Source: Ohtaekwangia sp.
GTDB taxonomy: Bacteria > Bacteroidota > Bacteroidia > Cytophagales > Cyclobacteriaceae
Length of the DNA: 64,000 bases
Direction of reading: 5' to 3'
Assembly (NCBI GenBank): GCA_021155195.1
Contig: JAJNPV010000017.1
Location: 124,001 to 188,000, forward strand
Positions within the stretch are counted from its first letter, which is position 1. Each line of letters opens with the position of its first letter. Shown piece after piece: positions 8,833-17,246 of this stretch. The notes under the pieces were generated by a model. It saw nothing but the letters and a program-made list of their open reading frames with translations, was not told the DNA's origin and ran no database searches. Both the position numbers and the translations under genes were made by a program.

Positions 8833-10236
8833 ATGACTACCAGACGAAGTTTTATAAAACAAGCAGGCCTTGCAGCCGCAGCATTTACAATTGTTCCCCG
8901 TTTTGTGTTGGGAGGGAACGGCTATCAGGCACCGAGCGATACGCTTTACATTGCGGGCATTGGTGTGGGTGGTAAAGGCACCAGTGATTTAACAGGCTTT
9001 GCTAAAAATCCAAAAGCCAAAATTGCATTCTTATGCGATGTGGATGAGCGCATGATGGGCGAATCGAAAACTAATTTTCCAACAGCCAAACTCTACAAAG
9101 ACTTTCGCGTGATGTTGGATAAAGAGGCGAAGAACATTGATGCCGTTTCTGTTTCAACTGCAGACCACACGCACGCAGTAGCCGCTATGGCTGCCATGCA
9201 GCGAAAAAAACACGTGTATGTGCAAAAGCCATTAACACATGATATCTATGAAGCCCGCATGCTTACTGAGGCTGCTAAAAAATATCAGGTGGTTACACAA
9301 ATGGGTAATCAATACGCTTCCGCAGATTATGTAAGAACTTGCAAGGAGTGGGTGGATGCCGGATTGATTGGTGATGTTCATACCGTGCATTGCTGGAGTA
9401 ATCGTCCCGTATGGCCGCAAGGCATCCCTACCCCAACAGGAAAGTTTGATGTACCTAAAGAACTTGATTGGGATTTATGGTTGGGCCCGGTAAAACAAAT
9501 GGATTACAATCCTGCCTATCTTCCTTTTAACTGGCGCGGCTGGTGGAATTTTGGAACCGGTGCACTAGGCGACATGGCTTGCCACATTATGGATGCGGCC
9601 TTCCGTATTTTACCGATTGATTTTCCCACGGAAGTGGAATGCAGCACGTCAACTGCGTGGTCAGGATTTTTTGAAATGGCCGACTACAAAGACAGTTGCC
9701 CAGCCTCTTCTATTATTCATTTAAAATTTCCACGCACCGATAGTAAAGGCACCATCAACTTTACGTGGATGGATGGAGGCTTGCTTCCTAAACGACCCGA
9801 TGAACTATTGCCTGATGAAAAAATGGGTGACGGTGGTAACGGTTATATTTTTGAAGGCAGCAAAGGAAAAATTATTGGAAACTACGAACGTCCTCCACTC
9901 CTGCTTCCTTCCTCGCGCATGAAAGAAGTTGCATTCCCTAAGCAAACTCTAGATCGTGTTGCTGGTGGCGAAGCTGGTCACTACACCCAATGGGTGGATG
10001 CTTGTCTAGCAGGGTATGGAAAAATAAAATTAAGTTCTCCATTTGAATATGCTGGTCCATTCACGGAAGCAGTGCTTATGGGTAACCTTGCCATTCGCAG
10101 TTATGGAATGCGCACAGAAACCGGATTCCCCGGAAGGAAAAAACTATTGTGGGACGCCAAAAATATGATGATCACAAACTTTGATGAAGCAAATCAGTTT
10201 GTAAAACGTGAGTACCGCCAAGGTTGGAGTTTGTAA
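8833..10236 (+). CDS. Tat-exported Gfo/Idh/MocA-family oxidoreductase (copy 2)
   Basis: A 467-residue paralogue of the preceding gene, clearly a tandem duplication: both share the TTRRSFIK Tat start, IAGIGVGGKGTSD, QKPLTHDI, VTQMGNQ, the PFNWRGWW segment and the REYR.GW C-terminus. The copies have diverged most in the middle of the substrate domain (about residues 275-330), which suggests different substrates or heteromer formation rather than simple redundancy (inference). The gene is followed by a good terminator (10259-10299), which closes the putative operon that starts with the GMC gene. Confidence 0.88.
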   Translation: MTTRRSFIKQAGLAAAAFTIVPRFVLGGNGYQAPSDTLYIAGIGVGGKGTSDLTGFAKNPKAKIAFLCDVDERMMGESKTNFPTAKLYKDFRVMLDKEAKNIDAVSVSTADHTHAVAAMAAMQRKKHVYVQKPLTHDIYEARMLTEAAKKYQVVTQMGNQYASADYVRTCKEWVDAGLIGDVHTVHCWSNRPVWPQGIPTPTGKFDVPKELDWDLWLGPVKQMDYNPAYLPFNWRGWWNFGTGALGDMACHIMDAAFRILPIDFPTEVECSTSTAWSGFFEMADYKDSCPASSIIHLKFPRTDSKGTINFTWMDGGLLPKRPDELLPDEKMGDGGNGYIFEGSKGKIIGNYERPPLLLPSSRMKEVAFPKQTLDRVAGGEAGHYTQWVDACLAGYGKIKLSSPFEYAGPFTEAVLMGNLAIRSYGMRTETGFPGRKKLLWDAKNMMITNFDEANQFVKREYRQGWSL

Positions 10237-10258
10237 AAGTTCTATCCGCTTATCCATT

Positions 10259-10299
10259 AAACACAGAGCGTAATTAATGATTATTCTCTGTGTTTTTTT
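10259..10299 (+). terminator. Intrinsic terminator after the sugar-oxidation operon
   Basis: ACACAGAG (10261-10268) pairs with CTCTGTGT (10286-10293), extended by the flanking AA/TT, and is followed by a run of T residues. Position and T-tail fit Rho-independent termination of the plus-strand operon ending at 10236. Confidence 0.82.
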
Positions 10300-10419
10300 A
10301 TGTTATTTACATCAATCAACCAGCCTTAACCACCTCTAGCAGGCCCTACTTTAATGGGTCGTTTTTAACTTTATTTAGTTTTAACCGAACCTTTATGGCA
10401 CAAATCTCATTTAACCACT

Positions 10420-11259
10420 ATGGATAAATCTTTTCTTGAGAAACTATTTCGATCGCATCAGGCTTGCCCTACCTGCCCCTCACCTGAAGAGGTTACACAG
10501 ATTTTCAAACAACTATTGGGCATTCTGTTTCCAGATTATTCTCAGGAAACCTTTCATTCTCTCCAAGAATTTGAGAATTACGTAAAAAACACAAAAAGCT
10601 CACTTGAGCATATGATAACAAATACGGCTGGAAATTTATCACTGGACGCCCCTGCTGTGGTGAGTGGATTTTTTGAACGTCTGCCTTCTGTGTACAAAAA
10701 ACTCGAAGGGGACATTAATGCCATGTATGAAGGTGATCCGGCCGCCAAAAGTTTAGGAGAAGTAGTTCGTACCTATCCGGGTTTTTATGCTATCGCAGCG
10801 TATCGATTGGCGCATGAACTTCACCAACTTAAGGTAGCTGGTGTTCCTCGTGTTATTACTGAACATGCCCATGGAAAAACTGGGATTGATATTCATCCAG
10901 CTGCATCTATTGGCGAACACTTTTGCATTGATCATGGAACTGGGATTGTGATCGGAGAAACAACCGTAATTGGCAGCTACGTTAAAATCTATCAGGGTGT
11001 AACATTGGGTGCATTAAGCGTGGATAAAAATGATGCTGAAAAAAAACGTCACCCAACCATTGAAGATAGGGTTGTTATTTATGCTGGCGCAACAATTTTA
11101 GGTGGCGAAACAATTATTGGTCATGACAGTATTATAGGCGGAAATGTATGGCTCACCAGAAGTATCCCTCCATTTTCTAAAATCTATTACCAGTCAAAGA
11201 TGTTTAATGGAGAAACTGAAGAAGTAGATCATGTGGTCTTTAAATCGGGAACGAATTAA
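10420..11259 (+). CDS. epsC: Serine O-acetyltransferase
   Basis: A 279-residue enzyme that acetylates L-serine to O-acetylserine, the first step of cysteine synthesis. A helical N-terminal half is followed, from about residue 150, by the left-handed beta-helix of hexapeptide repeats: HPAASIGEHFCIDHGTGIV, IGETTVIGSYVKIYQG and the later IIGGNVWL turns. The IDHGTGIVIGE segment carries the catalytic His. Its length and long helical N-terminus resemble the EpsC-type form. Its TAA stop shares a base with the ATG of the following cysteine synthase (TAATG), so the two are translationally coupled and form the complete two-step route from serine to cysteine. Confidence 0.92.
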   Translation: MDKSFLEKLFRSHQACPTCPSPEEVTQIFKQLLGILFPDYSQETFHSLQEFENYVKNTKSSLEHMITNTAGNLSLDAPAVVSGFFERLPSVYKKLEGDINAMYEGDPAAKSLGEVVRTYPGFYAIAAYRLAHELHQLKVAGVPRVITEHAHGKTGIDIHPAASIGEHFCIDHGTGIVIGETTVIGSYVKIYQGVTLGALSVDKNDAEKKRHPTIEDRVVIYAGATILGGETIIGHDSIIGGNVWLTRSIPPFSKIYYQSKMFNGETEEVDHVVFKSGTN

Positions 11260-12137
11260 TGAAACTGGAACAACTGATCGGCAATACTCCTTTAGTAGAA
11301 CTTCAGGCTATTCCGGTTAAGAAACATGTAACCCTGTTAGGGAAGCTTGAAGGTGACAACCCCGGTGGCAGCGTTAAAGACCGCGCTGCCTATGGTATGA
11401 TAAAAGGCGCCCTTGATAGAGGCGAAATTAAACCTGGAGATAAATTAGTTGAAGCAACCAGTGGCAACACCGGCATAGCGCTAGCAATGATTGCCAGAAT
11501 TATGGGACTGAATATGACTTTAGTAATGCCCGATAATTCAACGCGCGAGCGTGTGCTTGCCATGGAGGCTTATGGCGCAAGAGTCATTCTTACTCCACAT
11601 GAAAAAACAATTGAATATTCAAGGGAGTTAGCTGAGCAAATGGCCACGAATGAAGGATACTTTATTCTCAATCAGTTTGCAAATGCTGATAATTTTGGTG
11701 CCCACTATAAATCAACCGGTCCTGAAATTTGGAACGATACGAAAGGAACGATCACGCATTTTGTTTCGGCCATGGGAACAACGGGAACCATCATGGGTGT
11801 ATCACGATTTTTGAAAGAACAAAATCGGCATGTGCAAATCGTTGGAACACAGCCCGTAGAAGGTTCCAGCATTCCTGGAATAAGAAGATGGTCGCCTGAA
11901 TTTTTACCTAAAATATTTGAGCGCGAACGGGTAGATAGGATAATTGATGTGAGTGAAGCTGACGCTCGCACCATGACCAGGCGATTAGCGAAAGAAGAGG
12001 GAATATTAGCCGGGATGAGTAGTGGCGGAGCCCTGCATGCTGCTCTTAAAATTGCTGATGAAATTGAGCAGGGCGTTATTGTTTTTATAATTTGTGATCG
12101 AGGTGATCGCTATTTAAGTTCGGATTTGTTCGGATGA
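11259..12137 (+). CDS. cysM: Cysteine synthase, CysM-like
   Basis: A 292-residue PLP enzyme that replaces the acetate of O-acetylserine with sulfide to give cysteine. The PLP lysine is K40 in NPGGSVKDRAA; the substrate loop is EATSGNTG; the phosphate-binding glycine loop is GTTGTIMG; and the GMSSGGAL segment near the C-terminus is conserved. The short length favours CysM over CysK, though specificity cannot be settled from sequence. Start and the preceding stop overlap by one base, so translation is coupled to epsC. A hairpin at 12146-12171 follows the stop codon. Confidence 0.9.
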   Translation: MKLEQLIGNTPLVELQAIPVKKHVTLLGKLEGDNPGGSVKDRAAYGMIKGALDRGEIKPGDKLVEATSGNTGIALAMIARIMGLNMTLVMPDNSTRERVLAMEAYGARVILTPHEKTIEYSRELAEQMATNEGYFILNQFANADNFGAHYKSTGPEIWNDTKGTITHFVSAMGTTGTIMGVSRFLKEQNRHVQIVGTQPVEGSSIPGIRRWSPEFLPKIFERERVDRIIDVSEADARTMTRRLAKEEGILAGMSSGGALHAALKIADEIEQGVIVFIICDRGDRYLSSDLFG

Positions 12138-12145
12138 GGTCTCTC

Positions 12146-12171
12146 ACAAGCGTTTTAAAGTGACCGCTTGT
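12146..12171. terminator. Hairpin between convergent cysM and cas6-like genes
   Basis: ACAAGCG (12146-12152) pairs perfectly with CGCTTGT (12165-12171) around a 12-base loop. It lies 8 bases after the cysM stop and before the end of the minus-strand gene. There is no long T-run, so it is a moderate terminator candidate. Confidence 0.5.
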
Positions 12172-12193
12172 ACTAGTCTTTAGCAATCCATGT

Positions 12194-12994
12194 CTACGCA
12201 TAGCTCACTTCTAAATCCACCTCACTGCGGATGGAACTTGCATTGGCAACATCCAACATGCCAAAGCCTTTGTGCGAGAAATGACCCAAGCCATTTTCGT
12301 AAACATATTGCTGCACAGGCTGCGGTGCATAAAGCGTGAATGGAAATGTGTATCCACGAACCTCATACTTCACATCATGATCATAGAGTGGGTAGATTCG
12401 GGCGAATTTTTTATGGGAAGCCTGAATGCGGCTTATGTATTCTTTGTCAGCCACTAACTGAAATTTATAGAAGTCGGCCAATTGAGTAGCTGTGTATTTG
12501 CCACTTGCTTCCATGCGAGCAATGGTACTATCGTAGAGCAAGTCAGAAAATTCATCCACATCCGGGCTAATGAAACGCTTTCCGCTTTCATCATTGAAAG
12601 ATGCAGGCACCAATACTATAGGCGATAAACATAAAAACTTTACCGAATCATTAATAGAAACCGGCTCTTCATTTTCTACTGATTCCGGGGTGAGTTGTAA
12701 ACTTCCGATCAAAAGTTCTTTCTGCTCAAATAAGATTTTAATAAAGTAATCAAGGAAATCTTTATCAGAAGCGGAGAATACCAGCGTTACTTTAGAAGAG
12801 AAAAAATGAAGCCCTTTACGGCTGATTTTTATTTGTCCTTTCAAGCCCGAAAAATTGTACTGAGTGTATGGGAAAAACTTCTCGTTTTTTCCTAACATGA
12901 CCAAACCCTTTATGGTTTGTGCCAATAAGAATTGGTGGTGGAAGGGCACATACGCTCCTCTATTCTTTAGAGCAAATACTATCCGTATTCTCAC
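12194..12994 (-). CDS. cas6: Solitary Cas6-like CRISPR RNA endoribonuclease
   Basis: A 266-residue protein that resembles Cas6, the RAMP-fold nuclease that cuts CRISPR precursor RNA. The N-terminus enters a beta strand at once (RIRIVFALKNRGAYVPFHHQ), with candidate catalytic His at 19 and 20. The C-terminus has the glycine-rich loop GLGHFSHKGFG at 235-245, the hallmark of Cas6. Length is typical. Translation probably starts at a GTG at 12994. No other cas gene and no repeat array were found in the window, and its neighbours are housekeeping genes (cysM, ychF). It may process a distant array or have been recruited to another RNA. Family call is by motif recognition only, so alternatives within the RAMP superfamily remain open. 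Confidence 0.72.
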   Translation of the reverse strand: MRIRIVFALKNRGAYVPFHHQFLLAQTIKGLVMLGKNEKFFPYTQYNFSGLKGQIKISRKGLHFFSSKVTLVFSASDKDFLDYFIKILFEQKELLIGSLQLTPESVENEEPVSINDSVKFLCLSPIVLVPASFNDESGKRFISPDVDEFSDLLYDSTIARMEASGKYTATQLADFYKFQLVADKEYISRIQASHKKFARIYPLYDHDVKYEVRGYTFPFTLYAPQPVQQYVYENGLGHFSHKGFGMLDVANASSIRSEVDLEVSYA

Positions 12995-13131
12995 GGTGAA
13001 TTTCAGTTTAGGGGTAAAAAATGTTGTTAAATAACCCCGCCTTAAAAAATCTGCGGACAGCTAAGGTATTACAAATCAGTTAAATAAATCAAATCTATGT
13101 AGAGAAAGTTTAAGTGAAATGTAAGAAAACC

Positions 13132-14229
13132 TTACACGTTGAACCTAAAATGCATTACATCACCATCTTGTACAACATATTCCTTGCCTTCTACGGCTAA
13201 TTTGCCCGCTTCGCGGCAACCTACTTCAGTCTTATACTTCTGATAATCAGGTATCTTAATTACCTCCGCCCGAATAAACCCTTTTTCAAAGTCGGTATGG
13301 ATAACTCCAGCCGCCTGGGGTGCACGCCAACCTTTATGGATAGTCCATGCACGAACCTCTTTTTCACCTGCTGTGAAATATGTGATCAAATTCAACAGAT
13401 CATACGCAGCCCGAATCAATCGACTTAGCCCTGATTCTTTTAAACCATATTCTTCCAGAAACACCGTTCTATCTTCCACACTTTCCAACTCCGCAATCTG
13501 TGCCTCGATGGCTGCGCAGACCACCACTACCTCAGCTCCCTCCTGCTTCACTAATTCCTTCAGCGCCTCCACATGTTTATTGCCGGTATGGATAGCCGAC
13601 TCATCTACATTTGCCACATAGATCACCGGCTTGTCAGTCAGTAATTGTAAATCTTCTATTGCCTTTTTTTCTTCAGCTTCAACCACCAGACTGCGGGCAT
13701 TTTTACCAGACTGAAGAGTCTCCTTATAGGCCACTAAAGTGGCCAGTTCTTTCTTGGCTTTAGCGTCCCCACTTTTAGCGGTACGCTCAACTTTTGAAAT
13801 CTTCTTTTCGATAGAATCAAGGTCGCGCAACTGAAGCTCGATATCAATTACTTCCTTATCACCCACCGGGTCAACTTTACCCGATACGTGAATGATGTTA
13901 TCATTTTCAAAACAACGGATTACGTGAGCGATGGCATCTACTTCGCGGATGTTGGCTAAAAACTGATTGCCTAATCCTTCGCCTTTACTGGCGCCTTTTA
14001 CAAGTCCTGCAATATCCACAAACTCAAACGAGGTAGGCAGTACTTTCTGGGGATTCACCAGTCCTTCCAAAATAGTAAGTCGCTCGTCAGGCACAGAGAT
14101 CACCCCAACATTTGGCTCGATGGTACAAAAAGGAAAATTGGCAGCCTCGGCCTTGTTATTTGAAATTGCATTGAAAAGGGTCGACTTTCCAACATTCGGC
14201 AAGCCTACAATACCACACTTTAAACCCAT
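13132..14229 (-). CDS. ychF: Ribosome-binding ATPase YchF (Obg-like)
   Basis: A 365-residue P-loop ATPase of the Obg family that binds ribosomes and is linked to translation and redox stress. The G1 loop GLPNVGKST begins the protein, and the G4 position reads NVDE rather than NKxD, which explains ATP preference over GTP. A coiled-coil insert (about residues 130-200, rich in K/E) and a C-terminal TGS domain follow. I chose the ATG at 14229 because family members begin MGLKCGIVG; the upstream in-frame TTG at 14259 would add ten unsupported residues. Confidence 0.96.
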   Translation of the reverse strand: MGLKCGIVGLPNVGKSTLFNAISNNKAEAANFPFCTIEPNVGVISVPDERLTILEGLVNPQKVLPTSFEFVDIAGLVKGASKGEGLGNQFLANIREVDAIAHVIRCFENDNIIHVSGKVDPVGDKEVIDIELQLRDLDSIEKKISKVERTAKSGDAKAKKELATLVAYKETLQSGKNARSLVVEAEEKKAIEDLQLLTDKPVIYVANVDESAIHTGNKHVEALKELVKQEGAEVVVVCAAIEAQIAELESVEDRTVFLEEYGLKESGLSRLIRAAYDLLNLITYFTAGEKEVRAWTIHKGWRAPQAAGVIHTDFEKGFIRAEVIKIPDYQKYKTEVGCREAGKLAVEGKEYVVQDGDVMHFRFNV

Positions 14230-14361
14230 GATTACTTTCGTTATTAAATCAGGGCGCAAATATAAGAGATCAGGGGAAATGGGGGACGGTGAAAGAGCTT
14301 GTAAAAAAGAAAAGCCCCGGTTTTCACCGAGGCCAATCTCAATTTAGGTTTAGGTAAAGTC

Positions 14362-14718
14362 TTAATCCCACTTCAGTTCGGAATTTACTTCCGTAGATTT
14401 TGCTTCATTCTCTTCTTTCTCACGCATGTGATCAAATGAATCAAAATCAACATCAGGCAATAACTCTGTTTTCACGTGGTTAACCGTGTTGTTTAATGCT
14501 TCCATGAACTTGTTAAAATCTTCCTTGTAAAGGAAAATTTTATGTTTCTCATAGGTGAATCCTTCGTCATCCTTGTTATACCGTTTTTTGCTTTCGGTAA
14601 TAGTCAGGTAAAAATCGTTCGAACGCGTTGACTTTACGTCAAAGAAGTAGGTCCTCTTTCCCGCCTTCACTTTCTCAGAGAAAATCTCTTCTCGGCCGTT
14701 TGTCTTGTTATCTTCCAC
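14362..14718 (-). CDS. DUF3276 family protein (PUR-alpha-like nucleic-acid-binding fold)
   Basis: A 118-residue basic/acidic protein matching DUF3276, a family widespread in Bacteroidota and related to the eukaryotic PUR-alpha single-stranded DNA/RNA-binding repeat. Seen here are the KVKAGKRTYFFDVKSTRSND strand-rich core and a helix (KEDFNKFMEALNN), followed by an acidic tail. It starts with GTG at 14718. Its cellular role is not well defined; a nucleic-acid-binding regulator is the family-based expectation. It stands alone, divergent from the DUF58 gene. Confidence 0.82.
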   Translation of the reverse strand: MEDNKTNGREEIFSEKVKAGKRTYFFDVKSTRSNDFYLTITESKKRYNKDDEGFTYEKHKIFLYKEDFNKFMEALNNTVNHVKTELLPDVDFDSFDHMREKEENEAKSTEVNSELKWD

Positions 14719-14856
14719 AGATTGTAAGTTTTGGTTAGGTTTTTGGGTAAAATTGGGTAAATCGAAGGTAATATTTAATATTTCTAATGCAAAAAGTCTG
14801 ACCCATTTTGATCGGATTTATACCGTAATTTAGGGGAAAGCGTTAATTATTGAACT

Positions 14857-15765
14857 GTGAGCATACGAATTGAAGACATTAAGCTTTCGGGTAGCATTGA
14901 ATTGCTGGCTAAACAACTGGTGGAAGGGTTTATTACCGGCCTCCATAAGTCTCCTTACCACGGATTTTCAGTGGAGTTTGCCGAACACAGACTTTACAAT
15001 GAAGGACAAAGTACACGGCACATCGATTGGAAAGTATTTGCCCGAACAGATCGGTTATATACCAAGCAATATGAAGAGGAGACTAATTTACGGTGTGTGA
15101 TCGCGATCGATTGCTCCTCGTCCATGTACTACCCGCAAGACACCCATCAAAAATTAAAGTTTAGTATCTATTCAGCCTCCGCCCTCGCCTATTTATTAAG
15201 CAAGCAGCGTGATGCAGTTGGTCTTTGTTTATTCTCCGATCAAATTGAAGAGCTAACCCCTATCCGATCCACACCTACACACCTTGACAAACTCTTTACG
15301 CTTCTTGATAGAAGATTAAATAATAAGGCAGAGGCCAACAAATCCACGCAAGTGGCCAAGGTCCTCCACGAGATTGCTGAAAAAACACACAAGCGTTCAT
15401 TGGTGATTCTTTTCAGCGATATGTTTGAAGGAGGCGAGAATGAAGAAGAAATTTTTAAAGCCCTGCAACACTTAAAACATAACAAGCATGAGGTGATTTT
15501 ATTTCATGTCACGGATCACAACACGGAGCTTGATTTTAAATTTGATGAGCGCCCATATGAGTTTGTTGACCTGGAAAGTGGTTCAAAGCTGACACTTAAT
15601 CCACACGAAATAAAGGATCAATTCGAGAAGCAACTAAAGGAATATCATCAAGTGTTGAAGATGAAATGCAATCAACTTAAAATTGATTTTATCTCAGCCA
15701 ATATTCAAAATGGATACTTTGAAGTGTTGCAAGCGTATATGATCAAGCGCTCGAAAATGAAATGA
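14857..15765 (+). CDS. DUF58 domain protein
   Basis: A 302-residue protein starting with GTG. It contains the DUF58 signature (about residues 45-75: STRHIDWKVFARTDRLYTKQ) followed by a von Willebrand A-like fold with a DCSSSM metal-binding motif (about residue 85) and a second conserved Asp in LFSDMFEGG. DUF58 proteins usually act with MoxR AAA+ ATPases in chaperone or aerotolerance-type systems, but no moxR or other bat-like gene is adjacent in this window. The gene converges on a ferredoxin gene with a gap of only five bases. Confidence 0.85.
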   Translation: MSIRIEDIKLSGSIELLAKQLVEGFITGLHKSPYHGFSVEFAEHRLYNEGQSTRHIDWKVFARTDRLYTKQYEEETNLRCVIAIDCSSSMYYPQDTHQKLKFSIYSASALAYLLSKQRDAVGLCLFSDQIEELTPIRSTPTHLDKLFTLLDRRLNNKAEANKSTQVAKVLHEIAEKTHKRSLVILFSDMFEGGENEEEIFKALQHLKHNKHEVILFHVTDHNTELDFKFDERPYEFVDLESGSKLTLNPHEIKDQFEKQLKEYHQVLKMKCNQLKIDFISANIQNGYFEVLQAYMIKRSKMK

Positions 15766-15770
15766 TTCGA

Positions 15771-16130
15771 TTAAGCCTGAAGCTCTTCGTTATGAAGCCA
15801 GGATTTTTTAGCCATCAACTCCTCTTTTGACTCCACCATGTCAGGATCGGGCACACAGCAATCTACCGGGCAAACCGCAGCACACTGAGGTTCCTCATGA
15901 AAGCCAGTGCACTCTGTACACTTACCTGAAACGATATAATAAAACTCATCGGATACGGGAGTTTGAGAGGACTTTGCATCGATTTTAGAACCGTCCTCCA
16001 TTTCGATTTCTGTAAGCGCTGTACCTCCTGCCCAATTCCATTCTCTGCCACCTTCATAAATGGCAGTATTAGGACATTCCGGTTCGCATGCCCCACAGTT
16101 TATACACTCATCCGTTATCTTTATCGCCAT
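15771..16130 (-). CDS. 2[4Fe-4S] ferredoxin, YfhL-like
   Basis: A 119-residue electron carrier with two 4Fe-4S sites. The first is CINCGACEPEC (Cys 9, 12, 15, 19), whose fourth ligand pairs with the distal cluster. The second is spread over GKCTECTGFHEEPQCAAVCP, with an insertion between the second and third Cys as in YfhL-type ferredoxins. It diverges from the acyl-CoA reductase gene at 16233. Whether it supplies electrons to that enzyme is unknown. Confidence 0.9.
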   Translation of the reverse strand: MAIKITDECINCGACEPECPNTAIYEGGREWNWAGGTALTEIEMEDGSKIDAKSSQTPVSDEFYYIVSGKCTECTGFHEEPQCAAVCPVDCCVPDPDMVESKEELMAKKSWLHNEELQA

Positions 16131-16232
16131 GATGCGCTAGATTTCAAGTTCTACCTGTACTTTTGCCACAAAAATACGTCACTAAGATCAACTCTCAAAA
16201 CAGTAATGGGGTGTTAAAAGTTTTCGAAACAG

Positions 16233-17243
16233 ATGGAATTAGAAGATAGGATTAATGCTTTTACAGCATTAGGGGATAAGATTGATCAGTTAACAGAATC
16301 AGAGAAAGAAATCATTGTTGATCGTGCAGGACAGCTGAATGCATGGTTCACACCAGAATCCGTTATGTTATCCCTAACGGGCATCAGGCAATTTCTTTAT
16401 AAAGAAGTATTAACCAATTGGACATCCAGGTATAATCTTACTAACCAAAAAGAGAAAATCGTTGGTGTGGCTATGGCCGGAAATATCCCCTTGGTGGGAT
16501 TTCATGATTTACTATGCATTCTTATTGCTGGTCATCAGGTAGCCGCCAAAAAAAGTTCGCAAGACCCATATCTCATCACATTACTATGCGATTGGCTAAT
16601 TGAATTGAATCCCAAATTCCGTTCAACGGTAAAGTTTGAAGAGCGACTTAATCATGTAGATGCCGTAATTGCAACCGGTAGCGATAACTCTTCACGTTAT
16701 TTCGAATATTATTTCCGTAAAATTCCGCACATCATACGCAAGAACAGATCATCATGTGCGGTACTCATGGGAGAAGAAGATGCTGCCTTGTTGACTGAAC
16801 TAGGGAAAGATGTATTTACATATTTCGGTTTAGGCTGTAGAAATGTTTCAAAAATTTATGTGCCTGAGGATTACAACTTCCCAAATCTGTTGGATAACTG
16901 GGAAGTTTACCAACCGATCATTCATCATCATAAGTATGCAAATAACTATGACTATCAAAAATCGATTATGTTGGTAAACAGCACTCCGTTTTACGACAAT
17001 GGATTTGTTATGCTTACTGCCAGTGAGACTTTAGTCTCGCCCATCTCAGTTATTTTTTATGAGACCTATGCTGATTTACCTGACCTCAATAATAAACTTA
17101 AGAATCACACTGAGAAGATTCAATGCATTGTTTCTGCCAACGGATGGTATGAAGGAAGTATTCCGTTTGGAAAGGCACAACAACCAGAAGTTACAGACTA
17201 TGCAGATCAGGTTGATACCATGAGTTTCCTGACTTCACTCTAA
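16233..17243 (+). CDS. Acyl-CoA reductase, LuxC-like
   Basis: A 336-residue member of the LuxC/acyl-CoA reductase family, aldehyde-dehydrogenase-fold enzymes that reduce acyl groups to fatty aldehydes. Conserved segments include the N-terminal VGVAMAGNIPLVGFHD region, ATGSDNSSRYFEYYF and the catalytic cysteine region LGCRNVSKIY (about residue 200). Such stand-alone LuxC relatives are common in Bacteroidota and lack the luminescence genes; their physiological product is not well established. The gene ends three bases from the convergent end of the giant adhesin gene. Confidence 0.83.
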   Translation: MELEDRINAFTALGDKIDQLTESEKEIIVDRAGQLNAWFTPESVMLSLTGIRQFLYKEVLTNWTSRYNLTNQKEKIVGVAMAGNIPLVGFHDLLCILIAGHQVAAKKSSQDPYLITLLCDWLIELNPKFRSTVKFEERLNHVDAVIATGSDNSSRYFEYYFRKIPHIIRKNRSSCAVLMGEEDAALLTELGKDVFTYFGLGCRNVSKIYVPEDYNFPNLLDNWEVYQPIIHHHKYANNYDYQKSIMLVNSTPFYDNGFVMLTASETLVSPISVIFYETYADLPDLNNKLKNHTEKIQCIVSANGWYEGSIPFGKAQQPEVTDYADQVDTMSFLTSL

Positions 17244-17246
17244 CTC

